Positions 17,953 to 28,186 of a stretch of 63,284 nt of DNA are shown one piece after another. Within the stretch, counting starts at the first letter, position 1; each line of letters starts with the position of its first letter. Below the pieces are notes generated by a model. The model ran no database searches. It saw nothing but the letters and a program-made list of their open reading frames with translations, and had not been told where the DNA came from. Made by a program: the position numbers and the translations under genes. This stretch comes from Deltaproteobacteria bacterium (GTDB lineage Bacteria > Myxococcota_A > Polyangia > HGW-17), in NCBI GenBank assembly GCA_016937155.1, contig JAFGWM010000070.1, positions 1 to 63,284 on the forward strand, in the 5' to 3' direction.

Positions 17953-19248
17953 ATGAAAAAAATTTTTGCTATAACACTTGGATGTGCAAAAACCAGAGTA
18001 GATACAGAGTATCTGCTGGGAATGCTGGAAAATGAAAACATTTTCCCTGTTAATAACCCGTCTGATGCTGATCTTCTACTGGTGAATACATGCAGCTTTA
18101 TTGAATCCGCAAGAGTCGAAAGTATTGACACAATACTGGAACTTCTCGAGTTAAAACAAAGTAATCAGACGATGTGCATTACAGGCTGTCTTCCTTCAAG
18201 ATACGGCAATGAACTGAAACAGGAGTTTGGTGATGTCGAGATTATTACAGGCTGTGGTGATCTGGATAAAATAAGTGAATTTTTTATAAAAGGAAGTGGT
18301 TTTGCTGTAACCACTAATGACTCCTGGATTCCGGATTTTTTCATTCCAAGAAAAAGTTCACTTAACAGGTACTGCGGATACCTTAAAATTGCTGAAGGTT
18401 GCGACAGAAAATGCTCATATTGCGCCATTCCAGGCATAAGAGGTCCCCAGAAATCTTTAAAAACTGATTTAATTATCAGTGAAGCAAATCATCTAGTACA
18501 AAGTGGGTTGAAAGACATAAATATAATTGCTCAGGACACAACATCGTGGGGAAGTGATACAGGAGAAAATCTTTTCAGTCTTCTTTCAGAACTTGATAAA
18601 ATATCTGGAGAACATATTTTCAGACTTCTTTATCTATATCCTGATCCCAAAATAATGAAAATTGCAGAGTTCATTGATACTTCTGAACATTTTGCACCCT
18701 ACCTTGACATACCTGTACAACACATATCTGACAATGTTTTAAAAAAAATGTCCAGAGGTTACAGAGGAGAGTATGCATGGAAAATGTTTGATACACTGAG
18801 AAAGAAGTATCCGCATATTTATCTGAGAACGACTATTATGACCGGGCATCCAGGTGAATCACTTGAGGATTTTAATTTACTGAAAAAATTTATCAGGAAA
18901 ATATCCTTCGATCATCTAGGAGTTTTCGCTTATTCCCCTGAAGAAGGTACTCGTGCATACCCAATGAGTCACACAAGTGTTCGCAGTGCCCTTGCCCGAA
19001 AAAAATCTCTTATGGAATTACAAAAGACGATCAGCAGGGAAAATCTGTTACGATTTAGAGACACCACTCTGAAAATACTTGTTGAAGAATATGATGAGGA
19101 AAACATGATTTTTACCGGAAGACATTCCGGACAGGCACCTGAAACCGATGGAATAATATATTTAAGTGATGGAGATTATAAAGAAGGTACTTTTGTTGAT
19201 GTAAAAATTACCGATACTGATAATTATGATCTTGTTGGTGTCATGTAA
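17953..19248 (+). CDS. rimO: Ribosomal protein S12 methylthiotransferase RimO
   Basis: 431 aa. The N-terminal MTTase domain has Cys ligands at C11 (TLGCAKTRVDTEYLLG), in LLVNTCSFIESAR and in CITGCLPSRYGNEL. The radical-SAM domain carries CDRKCSYCAIPGIRGP, the three-cysteine cluster ligand motif with the spacing of RimO. Later blocks LDIPVQHISDNVLKKMSRGY and RTTIMTGHPGE are typical. A C-terminal TRAM-like region follows (about 365-431). It uses SAM and two 4Fe-4S clusters to methylthiolate the S12 aspartate (D89 in E. coli). GGAGAG precedes the ATG. Confidence 0.93.
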   Translation: MKKIFAITLGCAKTRVDTEYLLGMLENENIFPVNNPSDADLLLVNTCSFIESARVESIDTILELLELKQSNQTMCITGCLPSRYGNELKQEFGDVEIITGCGDLDKISEFFIKGSGFAVTTNDSWIPDFFIPRKSSLNRYCGYLKIAEGCDRKCSYCAIPGIRGPQKSLKTDLIISEANHLVQSGLKDINIIAQDTTSWGSDTGENLFSLLSELDKISGEHIFRLLYLYPDPKIMKIAEFIDTSEHFAPYLDIPVQHISDNVLKKMSRGYRGEYAWKMFDTLRKKYPHIYLRTTIMTGHPGESLEDFNLLKKFIRKISFDHLGVFAYSPEEGTRAYPMSHTSVRSALARKKSLMELQKTISRENLLRFRDTTLKILVEEYDEENMIFTGRHSGQAPETDGIIYLSDGDYKEGTFVDVKITDTDNYDLVGVM

Positions 19249-19286
19249 GAAGCAGAATCTCTGACATGCTTTTTTCATCAAACAGT

Positions 19287-19316
19287 TTGACATTTTTCAA
19301 ATGGTTACTTAATAAT
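19287..19316 (+). promoter_or_regulatory. Candidate sigma70-type promoter of the PP2C gene
   Basis: TTGACA at 19287-19292, 18-bp spacer, AATAAT at 19311-19316. The Shine-Dalgarno GGAGA (19324-19328) begins about 8 nt after the -10 box. Confidence 0.45.
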
Positions 19317-19334
19317 GTGGTCTGGAGATAATTG

Positions 19335-20099
19335 ATGAGAATCAGATACGTTGCAAAAACCGACGTCGGAATGAAGAGAAACCATAACGAAGACTATTTC
19401 AGTCTCCTTGAGGAAGAGCAGCTCTTCATAGTCTGTGATGGCATGGGTGGTCATGCGTCAGGCGAGGTAGCCAGTAGAATGGCCGCCGAAGCAGTTACAG
19501 AGTTTTTCAAATACTCCCGGGCTGATCAGGAAGCCACTTGGCCGTATAAAATGGATCCAACTAAGAGTTATGCCGAAAACAGACTTGTTGTTGGAGTTAA
19601 ACTGGCTAACTTCAAGATTTTCCAGTCTCAGGCCACAGAAGCTAAATATAAAGGTATGGGTACTACGATTGTATCCATTCAGGTTCTGGGTGACTCACTT
19701 CTGGTATCCCATGTAGGAGACAGCAGGGGTTACAGGCTTCGCGGTGGAAAACTTGAGCAGATTACTGTGGATCATTCTTTACTGGAAGAATACAAACAGG
19801 CTAAAAAAGATATCACTGAAGAGGAACTCAGAAATTTTCCACATAAAAATGTAATTACCAGAGCACTTGGAATGAGAGAAAATGTTCAGGTTGATATTCA
19901 GAAAATGAAAATTGAACCCGGAGACATGTATCTTTTATGCAGTGATGGTCTTAGCGGAATGATCACTGATCCAGGTATGGAAGAAATCATGAAAAGCAGT
20001 GATAATCTTGAAACGGTGATTACGTCCCTGATTAATACCGCTAACGAAAATGGTGGTAATGATAATATCACATCTGTGGTCCTTAAATTCGAGGAATAA
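19335..20099 (+). CDS. PP2C-family Ser/Thr phosphatase
   Basis: 254 aa, the size of a single PPM catalytic domain. All metal-site motifs are present in order: [48 protein letters not shown] and [11 protein letters not shown]. Such enzymes (PstP/Stp type) reverse Hanks-kinase phosphorylation in a Mn/Mg-dependent way, and three such kinases are encoded in this window, though none is adjacent. Start taken as the ATG at 19335 after GGAGA; a TTG directly before it is also possible. Confidence 0.93.
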   Translation: MRIRYVAKTDVGMKRNHNEDYFSLLEEEQLFIVCDGMGGHASGEVASRMAAEAVTEFFKYSRADQEATWPYKMDPTKSYAENRLVVGVKLANFKIFQSQATEAKYKGMGTTIVSIQVLGDSLLVSHVGDSRGYRLRGGKLEQITVDHSLLEEYKQAKKDITEEELRNFPHKNVITRALGMRENVQVDIQKMKIEPGDMYLLCSDGLSGMITDPGMEEIMKSSDNLETVITSLINTANENGGNDNITSVVLKFEE

Positions 20100-20119
20100 A
20101 ACCACAGGATCTACTTCCA

Positions 20120-20617
20120 ATGTTTTCACAAAAAGTAGAAAATCTTTTTAAACTTCTTAAGAACCAGAGGTTTTGTGTAGCTGAAAGCTGTACCGGAGGT
20201 CTTCTTGGCAGTTCAATTACAGGAGTATCGGGAGCCAGCAACTATTTTGAAGGGGGTCTAATTGCTTATTCAGAAAACATTAAAATTAATGTTCTTGGTA
20301 TTTCTGAATCAATTATAAAATCCTGTGGGGCAGTCAGTGTAGAAACTGCTGTACTCATGGCTAAAAACTGCTGTAAATTATTCTCCACTGAATCAGGAAT
20401 TTCTGTCACAGGTATAGCAGGGCCTCTCGGAGGTACAATTCATCTACCGGTAGGAACAGTGTTTATAGGTATTCATTCGGGTGAACACAGTTATTGTGGC
20501 AGATTTAAATTTTCAGGAAACCGGTTTCAGATTCAACAAAAATCAGTTGAAACAGCACTTGATTCTTTTACCTTACTTTTGGAAGGTATTACTCCGTATA
20601 ATTTTCATATTGTTTAA
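20120..20617 (+). CDS. pncC: Nicotinamide-nucleotide amidohydrolase (CinA C-terminal domain)
   Basis: 165 aa, equal to the stand-alone CinA C-terminal domain. Signature blocks: CVAESCTGGLLGSSITGVSG, YFEGGLIAYSENIK, CGAVSVETAVLMAK and SVTGIAGPLGG. The enzyme deamidates NMN to NaMN in pyridine nucleotide salvage. The N-terminal MoCF-like domain of full CinA is absent. It starts 20 bp after the PP2C gene and is followed by a LigT-like gene and recA, the conserved cinA-ligT-recA order. Confidence 0.92.
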   Translation: MFSQKVENLFKLLKNQRFCVAESCTGGLLGSSITGVSGASNYFEGGLIAYSENIKINVLGISESIIKSCGAVSVETAVLMAKNCCKLFSTESGISVTGIAGPLGGTIHLPVGTVFIGIHSGEHSYCGRFKFSGNRFQIQQKSVETALDSFTLLLEGITPYNFHIV

Positions 20618-20669
20618 TATTTTTTTTATCGTATACTGCTCTCCGGATAATGAGGATGGTGATTTAAGA

Positions 20670-21836
20670 ATGAACGAAAAACAAAAAACTGAAACAGTGG
20701 AAGTTCAGGATGAATTAATTTCTGATGTATTTGCAGCATTTGAACTTCCGGTTAGTTACCTTTCCGGTATTCAGGAAATGCAGTTCAGATTAAGCCGATT
20801 CTTCCCTGAAGAGATCACAACAAAACTTAAATGGGTCAAACCATCTGATTTTCAATTGAATATACGCTTTCTGGGTTTTGTTCCAGTAAGCTTCATCGAA
20901 TATGCATATGATTGTCTCGCTAAAACATCTCTGGAACTTGGAATTATTGAATCAGGCAGAGGCCGGTTATCAACTATTCACGATTCAAGGGGACTTCCAA
21001 GAGTCATTACTCTGGCTCTTGATGATCCATCATCTGAAATAGAAAATTTCAGACAGACATATTCTGAAATGCTCCGTAGCGGAGGGTATACAGGTACCAC
21101 TACTGATAGTGTGCCACATATCACTCTCGCCAGAGCAGATGAAAATACAGGTCCCTTTATGAAATATATTGAGACTTTTGAAGAAACAATAGAATCCATA
21201 AAATTTTCCGGTGTTTCCTTAAACCGAAGAAAAGATCCTGACGGTACTTTCGAAACACTCAAAGTTTTCAGACTTGATGATGAACTTTTAAAAAGAGATA
21301 TCTCAGATATTTTACCGGACTTTATTCCTGATACAGTTTCAAGTGAACTTATTGAAGATGAAATTTCCTCAATTAATCCTCTTCTCACTTCCTTTACATT
21401 TGAACAGGAAAAAATTGATTCCTGGGTTGAAAAAAATCTGATTGGGGCAGCTACTGCCGTTATGCCAGGAAAACCGATGGAAGATTCCGTTTCTTACGAA
21501 GAAAATATGAGAGAACGTGAGGAAATGAAGTCCATAAATGATAATTCGGCTGTCCGAAGAACTTCTGATGAAATTTCGAACATGGGAGGAAAAAAATCTT
21601 TTTCAAGAGATAACAGACAGCCTCGTGATAATCATGGACGAACCAGAGATAGAAATTATAAAAAAACCCATACCGGAGATTCCGCTGACAGCAAATCATT
21701 ACAGTCTCAGGGTGGTGGAATAAGAAGACCCACTTCCAGAACCCACAGAAACCGTGATAGTTACAAAAAAAATACAGAACGAGCACCCAGAACTGATTCA
21801 GTAAAGGATAATGATCATGGCAAAGAAAAAAGATGA
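20670..21836 (+). CDS. LigT/ThpR-like 2H phosphoesterase-fold protein with a lost first His motif and long charged tail
   Basis: 388 aa from the ATG at 20670. The first 200 residues match the RNA 2',3'-cyclic phosphodiesterase ThpR/Lig[35 protein letters not shown], then VPHITLAR. The second HxT motif is intact (H150-I-T152), but the first is Q62-L-N64 instead of HxT, so the classical catalytic pair is broken. After about 285 comes a long Arg/Asp/Lys-rich, probably disordered tail. The reading frame is open from 20481 inside pncC and includes a hydrophobic stretch (about 20590-20635), so a longer membrane-anchored form is conceivable. Its last 20 bp overlap recA. Confidence 0.78.
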   Translation: MNEKQKTETVEVQDELISDVFAAFELPVSYLSGIQEMQFRLSRFFPEEITTKLKWVKPSDFQLNIRFLGFVPVSFIEYAYDCLAKTSLELGIIESGRGRLSTIHDSRGLPRVITLALDDPSSEIENFRQTYSEMLRSGGYTGTTTDSVPHITLARADENTGPFMKYIETFEETIESIKFSGVSLNRRKDPDGTFETLKVFRLDDELLKRDISDILPDFIPDTVSSELIEDEISSINPLLTSFTFEQEKIDSWVEKNLIGAATAVMPGKPMEDSVSYEENMREREEMKSINDNSAVRRTSDEISNMGGKKSFSRDNRQPRDNHGRTRDRNYKKTHTGDSADSKSLQSQGGGIRRPTSRTHRNRDSYKKNTERAPRTDSVKDNDHGKEKR

Positions 21837-22848
21837 CGGGAAACAAAAATCCCTTGAAACAGCACTTACCACAATAGAAAGACAATTCGGTAAGGGCGCC
21901 ATAATGCGTCTTGGTGATGACGAAAAAAACATGAGAGAAATTCCTGTAATAAGTACAGGAAGCCTGAGTCTTGATTCTGCTCTGGGCCTCGGAGGGCTTC
22001 CAATGGGTAGAGTTGTGGAAATTTATGGTCCTGAAAGTTCAGGAAAGACCACTCTTGCTCTGCACGTTGTTGCAAGTTCACAAAAACTGGGGGGAGTTGC
22101 CGTCTTTGTCGATGCTGAACATGCCCTCGATGTTTCATACGCCAAAAAGCTTGGTGTAGATGTTGACAACCTTCTGGTATCACAACCAGATTGCGGCGAA
22201 CAGGCTCTTGAAATAACTGATACACTGGTCAGAACCGGAGAAGTTGATGTGGTAGTGGTTGATAGTGTGGCTGCTTTAACACCAAAGGCTGAACTTACAG
22301 GAGAAATGGGGGACAGCCACGTTGGTCTTCAGGCCAGGCTGATGTCCCATGCGCTGAGAAAACTTACTGCAAGCATATCAAAATCAAATACTCTTGTTAT
22401 CTTTATCAATCAGATCCGAATGAAAATCGGTGTAATGTTCGGCAGCCCTGAAACAACAACTGGTGGCAATGCACTTAAATTCTACAGCAGTGTACGGCTG
22501 GATATTCGTAAAATAGGAACCCTCAAGCAGGGTGATGAAGTAATTGGCAGCAGAACCCGTGTAAAGGTTGTTAAAAACAAAATTGCTCCTCCTTTCAGGG
22601 AATCCGAATTTGATATTCTGTACGGACAGGGAATCAGTTTTGCCGGAGATCTTCTTGATTTAGCTGACACTCATCGAATTGTTGAAAAGAGCGGAAGCTG
22701 GTATTCATTTCAGGGAGAACGGCTTGGACAAGGAAGAGATAATGTCCGCAACTTCCTGATAGAGAATCCGGAACTCATGAAATCAATTGAGGAACTTGTC
22801 AGGGAAAAAATTGGCCTTAAGCCCAGTGCTGATCCTGAAAATGAATAA
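21817..22848 (+). CDS. recA: RecA recombinase
   Basis: 343 aa, normal length. Walker A is GPESSGKTT (71-79); other invariant blocks are [53 protein letters not shown] and [19 protein letters not shown]. RecA forms the ATP-dependent strand-exchange filament and triggers LexA cleavage. Start set at the ATG at 21817, which is 8 nt after AAAGGA; an ATG two codons earlier is too close. No SOS box is seen, but the start lies inside the upstream gene, so its promoter must be further up. Confidence 0.97.
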   Translation: MAKKKDDGKQKSLETALTTIERQFGKGAIMRLGDDEKNMREIPVISTGSLSLDSALGLGGLPMGRVVEIYGPESSGKTTLALHVVASSQKLGGVAVFVDAEHALDVSYAKKLGVDVDNLLVSQPDCGEQALEITDTLVRTGEVDVVVVDSVAALTPKAELTGEMGDSHVGLQARLMSHALRKLTASISKSNTLVIFINQIRMKIGVMFGSPETTTGGNALKFYSSVRLDIRKIGTLKQGDEVIGSRTRVKVVKNKIAPPFRESEFDILYGQGISFAGDLLDLADTHRIVEKSGSWYSFQGERLGQGRDNVRNFLIENPELMKSIEELVREKIGLKPSADPENE

Positions 22849-22865
22849 AGAACCCGGTTTAAAGA

Positions 22866-25268
22866 ATGCCTGAAATTTTAAACAGCAGAGAACATGGTTT
22901 TTTCAGAAAAGTACTTTTTTATCATATTTTTATTTTATTATTACTTTCTGGAGCAATTGGAATCACTGCAGTATATATTTTCGGAAAATATGCCTGTAAG
23001 GTAGGTAAAATTCCGGATTTCAGTCAGATGAAGAAAATTGCCGGTCGCAGTACAAGAATTTCTGCAATTGATGGTACATTACTAGCTGAGATAAGTGGTG
23101 AACGAAGGCAGTGGGTTTTGCTATCTGAAATCCCCCCTATGCTTAAAAATGCATTTATTGCTGTTGAAGACTCCAGATTCTATGAACATGGTGCTGTTGA
23201 CTTTATCGGTTTGCTAAGAGCAATGACCGAAAACCTGAAAGCGGGGGCAGTAAAGCAGGGTGGTTCAACAATCACCCAGCAGGTTGCCAAATTCTATATG
23301 GGAGGAGAACGCACTCTTGATCGCAAAATCAGGGAAATTATTCTTGCATTAAGGCTGGAACGAAATCTCTCCAAGGATGAAATTCTTGAACTTTATCTCA
23401 ATCTGACTTTTCTGGGAAAGGGAAGTTACGGTGTAAAAGCTGCTGCAGCTACTTATTTTGGAGTACCCCTGGAAGAGCTCAAACTGGAAGAGTGTGCAAT
23501 GCTTGCAGGCATGGCTCAGGCTCCAACCAGATATTCTCCCTATCGCAATAATTCTCTTGCTAAAGAACGGCGTGATCATGTTCTTCGCGCGATGCATCGA
23601 AGAAATTATATTGATTCGGAATCAATGACAAAATCAATCAGTAAACCAATAAAAGTCATGAATAAACTTGATCATTATCACACCGTTGCACCATACTTCA
23701 CTGAGTATGTCAGAAGGACACTTATATCTAAAATTGGTAAAGACGCTTTTAAGAAAGGTGGATTCCAGGTTGAGACAACCGTCAGTCCTTTTGTTCATGG
23801 AGAAGCAAGAAAAAATGTTATGGACATGGCTTCCTGGCAGGATAAACGACAAGGGTTCCGCGGTCCTGAAGCTCATTTCTCGGGTACTGAATTCAAGAAT
23901 TTCATCAGTAAATCAGAAAAATACTACAATATTACATCCACTGAATCCATCCGAACTGAATACCCATACCTTGCAATCGTGACAGATTCTTCAAAAAAAG
24001 GGGTTTCAATAAGAATTGGTAGTTTGAGTGGATATATTCCTCTGGAAAATATGAGCTGGGCGTCAAAATACCGTAGAACCGGAGATACTGACAGGAAAAT
24101 CACCCGATGTGATAAGGTCCTCAAAAAGGGTGATGTCATCTTTGTGACTTTTGATAAAACTGACAGTCAGAAATCATATCTCTTTAACCTGGTTCAGATT
24201 CCCAGAGTACAGAGTGTAATATATTCCATGGATCACAGATCCGGCTATGTAAATGCAATGATTGGTGGAACAGATTTTGATCTGACAAAATTCAATCGTG
24301 CATATCAAAGCTGCAGACAACCCGGGAGTACTTATAAACCCTTTTACTACAGTCTGGCCCTCAATGAGGGATGGAGTGTACAAAAAAAATTATCTGATAT
24401 TCCATACAGTATTGTCGATCCTGCCACTGGAAAACGGTGGAGGGTTAGAAATTATGAATATGCACAATCCCACGGTATTTCAGGTGAATTGCTGAATAAA
24501 ATTAAAAATCATACAGTTACATTTGAAAAAGCGCTGGTATGGTCCAGAAATATTCCAAGTGTCACAATTTTTCAGGCACTCGGCGCAAAAAAGGTGGCAA
24601 AATGGATAAGAAAGTTTGGCTTCACAACTCCTATTATTGCTGATCGTGGACTTGCACTTGGCTCAAGTTGCACAAGGATAGATGAACTTACAAGAGCCTT
24701 TGCTGTATTTGCCAGAAATGGAAAATTTATTAAACCCGTATATATCCGACGAATAAAGAATTCCCGTGGTCAGATTCTTGAGGATCACACTGTTGTTACA
24801 GACCCATATCTTACACCTTCAGAACGTCTGAGTCGAATTATCTCGCTTTCAAACAACACTGCTACACAGGCTCTTCCTGAAGCGGCAATGAAGAAAACCT
24901 CTCTATTACTGAGAAAGGTGGTTACCAGAGGGCACAATGAACCAATTCGGGAAACCGGTATTTTCGCTGCCGGCAAAACAGGAACTGCATCAAAAACAAT
25001 GGATACGTGGTTTTCCGGCTATACGAGCAGATGGGCTGTTACCTGCTGGCTGGGTGATGAAAAATATGAAAGACCCCTTGGTGATGATGACGCTGCACAT
25101 CTGACCACCGCACCAATGTTTGCAAGATTTTTATATGACAGCGCTCGTTTTTATCCCCACCGAAAAATACCCTGGGAAGGTAAAAATCTTAAGGGCATTA
25201 TCGCAGGAAACACAGGGAGAAAACCGGAATTTCATCCTCCTGATAAAAAACCACCCCTGGCCCATTAA
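22866..25268 (+). CDS. Class A penicillin-binding protein (PBP1A-type transglycosylase/transpeptidase)
   Basis: 800 aa. An N-terminal membrane anchor (about 14-42) is followed by a GT51 glycosyltransferase domain with VEDSRFYEHGAVD (catalytic Glu), GGSTITQQVAKF and LELYLNLTFLGKGSYGVKAA. The transpeptidase domain has the three active-site motifs: STYK (near 487), SRN in VWSRNIPSV, and KTGTASK (near 704). It polymerises lipid II and cross-links peptidoglycan on the periplasmic face. It starts 17 bp after recA. A short Pro/Lys-rich C-terminus follows. Confidence 0.94.
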   Translation: MPEILNSREHGFFRKVLFYHIFILLLLSGAIGITAVYIFGKYACKVGKIPDFSQMKKIAGRSTRISAIDGTLLAEISGERRQWVLLSEIPPMLKNAFIAVEDSRFYEHGAVDFIGLLRAMTENLKAGAVKQGGSTITQQVAKFYMGGERTLDRKIREIILALRLERNLSKDEILELYLNLTFLGKGSYGVKAAAATYFGVPLEELKLEECAMLAGMAQAPTRYSPYRNNSLAKERRDHVLRAMHRRNYIDSESMTKSISKPIKVMNKLDHYHTVAPYFTEYVRRTLISKIGKDAFKKGGFQVETTVSPFVHGEARKNVMDMASWQDKRQGFRGPEAHFSGTEFKNFISKSEKYYNITSTESIRTEYPYLAIVTDSSKKGVSIRIGSLSGYIPLENMSWASKYRRTGDTDRKITRCDKVLKKGDVIFVTFDKTDSQKSYLFNLVQIPRVQSVIYSMDHRSGYVNAMIGGTDFDLTKFNRAYQSCRQPGSTYKPFYYSLALNEGWSVQKKLSDIPYSIVDPATGKRWRVRNYEYAQSHGISGELLNKIKNHTVTFEKALVWSRNIPSVTIFQALGAKKVAKWIRKFGFTTPIIADRGLALGSSCTRIDELTRAFAVFARNGKFIKPVYIRRIKNSRGQILEDHTVVTDPYLTPSERLSRIISLSNNTATQALPEAAMKKTSLLLRKVVTRGHNEPIRETGIFAAGKTGTASKTMDTWFSGYTSRWAVTCWLGDEKYERPLGDDDAAHLTTAPMFARFLYDSARFYPHRKIPWEGKNLKGIIAGNTGRKPEFHPPDKKPPLAH

Positions 25269-25321
25269 CTTACTGTATCTTTTTTTTCATAGTATTCCCC
25301 GTGTGTTAATATTTTTACACA

Positions 25322-25350
25322 TTGAACTAACCTATATCATGTAATAAAAT
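25322..25350 (+). promoter_or_regulatory. Candidate sigma70-type promoter of the 25.4-29.1 kb unit
   Basis: TTGAAC at 25322-25327, 17-bp spacer, TAAAAT at 25345-25350. The gene starts at 25427 after GGAG. Confidence 0.42.
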
Positions 25351-25426
25351 ATTTAACATTGTGTGGAATTGGACTTAAATCGGGGTATATTGAATTCCGA
25401 TTTGATGAAATTATGGAGCAGATATT

Positions 25427-27220
25427 ATGCTGAAAAATATTATATCGATAACAATTATTTTAACACTTATCTCATTAACAGGGACTGCAAACTCTAAAGG
25501 CTGGATAAAACTTGAACCACCTGGAATAACTTCTTCAACTGTACGAAAGCTTTCCCCGGTAATAAAAAAAGAATTAAAAAGCCATTCGACCGGTTTACTT
25601 AAATATAAAAATATTTTGAGAGTTGAAATTCTCGGAGATAGTGAACATAGCGGTTTAAGCGAAACAGTTCTGTACTTTAAAAAAGCTCCAAGTAAAGCCT
25701 TTGCTGTTGCAAAAAGTAACATTGCCAAAAGATCCAGCGTGATGATATCACAGTATTCAATATGTCCGTGGGATGAAGTTAAACTCAGGCACAACTGTCC
25801 AGGCGGAGGAATCGCCAATGAAGGTCCCATCGATATCATGAATCTTGTTAAGAAGAATAAACTTCTTGTTATCAGCAGATCCCGCAAAGGAAATCCCACC
25901 AAAACTGTACTCTGGATGGCCTCAAATGATATCCCCCAGATTTACTACTTTGGAATTTCACAGAATCATTTTGGAAAAGATTCACTGTCAATCACTCATT
26001 ACACATTGAGTCCAGAGCCTTCCCCGGCTCTGCCTCCGGATCCCGATGAAATTTTATTGAAAAATAAAAATCCTAAAAATCCATCTGAGTCAGATGGCAC
26101 CAAAACAAAACCTGAAACAAAGAACCTGCCAGTTAAAACCCCTCCGGTAATTGTTAAGCCGATGCAGGAAGACTCAAAGAAAACTCCCATAGTCCCAACA
26201 GGGTTTAACACCATCAGCATGAAAAAACTTATATCTCCAGTTAACAGGATGAAGAAGGATTTTTTACCAAAAATCGATGACATGCAAAAACTAAACTGGC
26301 ACAGACTTCAGGTGACATCCATCGACTACCTTTCAGGAAGTGATTTTAAGCTTCATTTCTCCGGAAAAATTGAAAAATTATTCATATACAGCTGGACTGA
26401 TAACAGAAATCTGAAGAATACTTCTGTTGGTGACACTTCAAAATGTACCAGAAAGGGACTCAACGGCTGTCCATTTGTCATAGATGGAACCAGATGGTAC
26501 GATTTCAGTAACCTGATAAAAACATCCACCATGGAAGTCAGATCCTTTCCTGGAGTTGCATATGGTGGAAATCTCATTATATGGGTTGGAACTTACGACA
26601 GCTCCATATCCTTCAGTTACAAAAGTGAAAACTTCACTGGTTCTATTGCCTCAGCATCATATTTATCAGACAGGACAGTTTCAGATGTCACATCAGCCGC
26701 CAATAAAACTTCCAAGTTACCTAAAACAGCTAAAAAGCCATTTATTCACGCTAACATATCTGAAATTTCAAAACTGCTCAATGCTGATGGCATAGATGCC
26801 AGCGAAAGTGGGCTTCTTGGGTACAAGTACCTGTTAAAGATTACCCTGAAACCTGGTAAAAAATATCCTGCTCTTGTTGATCTCGTGCTGCCATCTGTAC
26901 CTGATTTTGTACTTGGTAAAAGCACTGGTAATCAAAGAGGAAAATTTAGAACTCAACTTGGCAGCCGCCGAAAATGCAGCTCACTTTCATGCCCATATCA
27001 CATACATAATCTTGGATGGCGTAATCTCACTGCAGGTTTCAGTTCAGTAAAATCACGAATTGTAATAAAATCCCCCACGGAAGGAGCAGTGAGTAAAGTT
27101 CAATTTTGGATAGGCTACTCAACTACACCTGATAACTGGAAAATTGCTGTCTCCGGCAAGAAAGCTATTAGACCAAATATTTCCACATCAGTGTACAAAC
27201 TGATATCCACTTCTCACTGA
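25427..27220 (+). CDS. Secreted protein with three related domains
   Basis: 597 aa, signal peptide 1-23 ending around TANSKG. Three regions (about 60-180, 290-400 and 465-570) share a pattern: a beta-rich lead, a Cys pair with a Pro after the second Cys (C..CP), a charged/aromatic strip, and a hydrophobic strand VLWMAS / LIIWVGT / VQFWIGY. They are separated by Pro/Lys/Thr linkers (about 200-265 and 420-450). No named family recognised. The next gene is a protein kinase 7 bp downstream, then a lipoprotein, implying an envelope-linked operon. Likely periplasmic. Confidence 0.7.
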   Translation: MLKNIISITIILTLISLTGTANSKGWIKLEPPGITSSTVRKLSPVIKKELKSHSTGLLKYKNILRVEILGDSEHSGLSETVLYFKKAPSKAFAVAKSNIAKRSSVMISQYSICPWDEVKLRHNCPGGGIANEGPIDIMNLVKKNKLLVISRSRKGNPTKTVLWMASNDIPQIYYFGISQNHFGKDSLSITHYTLSPEPSPALPPDPDEILLKNKNPKNPSESDGTKTKPETKNLPVKTPPVIVKPMQEDSKKTPIVPTGFNTISMKKLISPVNRMKKDFLPKIDDMQKLNWHRLQVTSIDYLSGSDFKLHFSGKIEKLFIYSWTDNRNLKNTSVGDTSKCTRKGLNGCPFVIDGTRWYDFSNLIKTSTMEVRSFPGVAYGGNLIIWVGTYDSSISFSYKSENFTGSIASASYLSDRTVSDVTSAANKTSKLPKTAKKPFIHANISEISKLLNADGIDASESGLLGYKYLLKITLKPGKKYPALVDLVLPSVPDFVLGKSTGNQRGKFRTQLGSRRKCSSLSCPYHIHNLGWRNLTAGFSSVKSRIVIKSPTEGAVSKVQFWIGYSTTPDNWKIAVSGKKAIRPNISTSVYKLISTSH

Positions 27221-27227
27221 TAATTAC

Positions 27228-28166
27228 ATGAACGACTACGTACCTCTTCCTAAGGGTACCAGATTAGCGGACGGACAGTATACTCTTAGCAGACTTCTTG
27301 CAGTTGGAGGAATGGGTGCTGTTTACAAAGGATACAAAGAAGGTGATGAGGGGTTTTATCTCCCCGTTGCAGTAAAGGAATTGCTTCCAGAATTATCTGA
27401 TAAAAAACCTCTGGTGGATCTTTTTTTCAGTGAAGCTCGTTTACATGCAAATCTTAATCACTCAAACATCGTCAGGGTGGTGGATCTTCTTGAATATAAC
27501 AGCCGGTATTATATTGTTCTCGAATGGGTTGATGGTATGGATCTAAGATTCACTATCAAATCACTCCTTAAGCATAACAGAGCACTCCCTGTAAACATAG
27601 GTGTTTATATTTTTTCAGAACTGCTGCATGCTCTTAACTACGCACACACAATATTCATTTACTCAAGAAATATAAAAGGGATTATACATAGAGATATAAG
27701 TCCCTCCAATATCCTCCTTTCAAAGAGTGGTGAAGTCAAACTTACTGATTTTGGAATTTCTCAGGCTGGCACAAGACTTGAGGGCTTTAAAAAAGTTCCG
27801 GGGAAAAAAGGATATATGCCCCCTGAACAGCAAATGGGGGATATAGGCGAAGCACGCAGTGATATTTTCTCCCTCATGGTTTGCTTTTATGAAACTATGA
27901 CTCTGGTGAATCCCATAGCAGTGAAGAGCAGAATGGGATATATTCCTTCTATGAAAAAATTCAGACCTGATATTCCAACACTTTTGGAAGAAATTATTTT
28001 CTGGGGCATGGAAACATACATTGAAGATCGTCCTACCAGTAAAGATTTACTCTATTATCTCGAAACCATTTCAAGTAAAGAAGGATTACACATTTCAAGT
28101 TTATCTCTGGCTGATTACCTGAGTAATGAGTTATGCGAAACAGAAGATACTGTTGATGAATCCTAA
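27228..28166 (+). CDS. Soluble Ser/Thr protein kinase
   Basis: 312 aa, a single Hanks-type kinase domain with no transmembrane segment. Glycine loop VGGMGAVYKG, K50 in VAVK, catalytic H154-R155-D156 (HRDISPSNILL), D174-F-G176, and GYMPPEQ as the APE-type segment. The HRDISPSN loop, lacking the usual lysine, is common among bacterial kinases of this kind. ATG at 27228 without a clear Shine-Dalgarno, 7 bp after the secreted three-domain protein. A lipoprotein follows 20 bp downstream. Being cytoplasmic, it cannot phosphorylate its exported neighbours directly after export. Confidence 0.92.
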   Translation: MNDYVPLPKGTRLADGQYTLSRLLAVGGMGAVYKGYKEGDEGFYLPVAVKELLPELSDKKPLVDLFFSEARLHANLNHSNIVRVVDLLEYNSRYYIVLEWVDGMDLRFTIKSLLKHNRALPVNIGVYIFSELLHALNYAHTIFIYSRNIKGIIHRDISPSNILLSKSGEVKLTDFGISQAGTRLEGFKKVPGKKGYMPPEQQMGDIGEARSDIFSLMVCFYETMTLVNPIAVKSRMGYIPSMKKFRPDIPTLLEEIIFWGMETYIEDRPTSKDLLYYLETISSKEGLHISSLSLADYLSNELCETEDTVDES

Positions 28167-28186
28167 CGGATAATAAGGAAGAAATT

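Noticed and set aside
20481-20669. Upstream start of the 2H phosphoesterase-like gene at 20481
   Set aside because: It lies deep in pncC without a Shine-Dalgarno; the fold begins after 20670. Kept as a low-interest finding.
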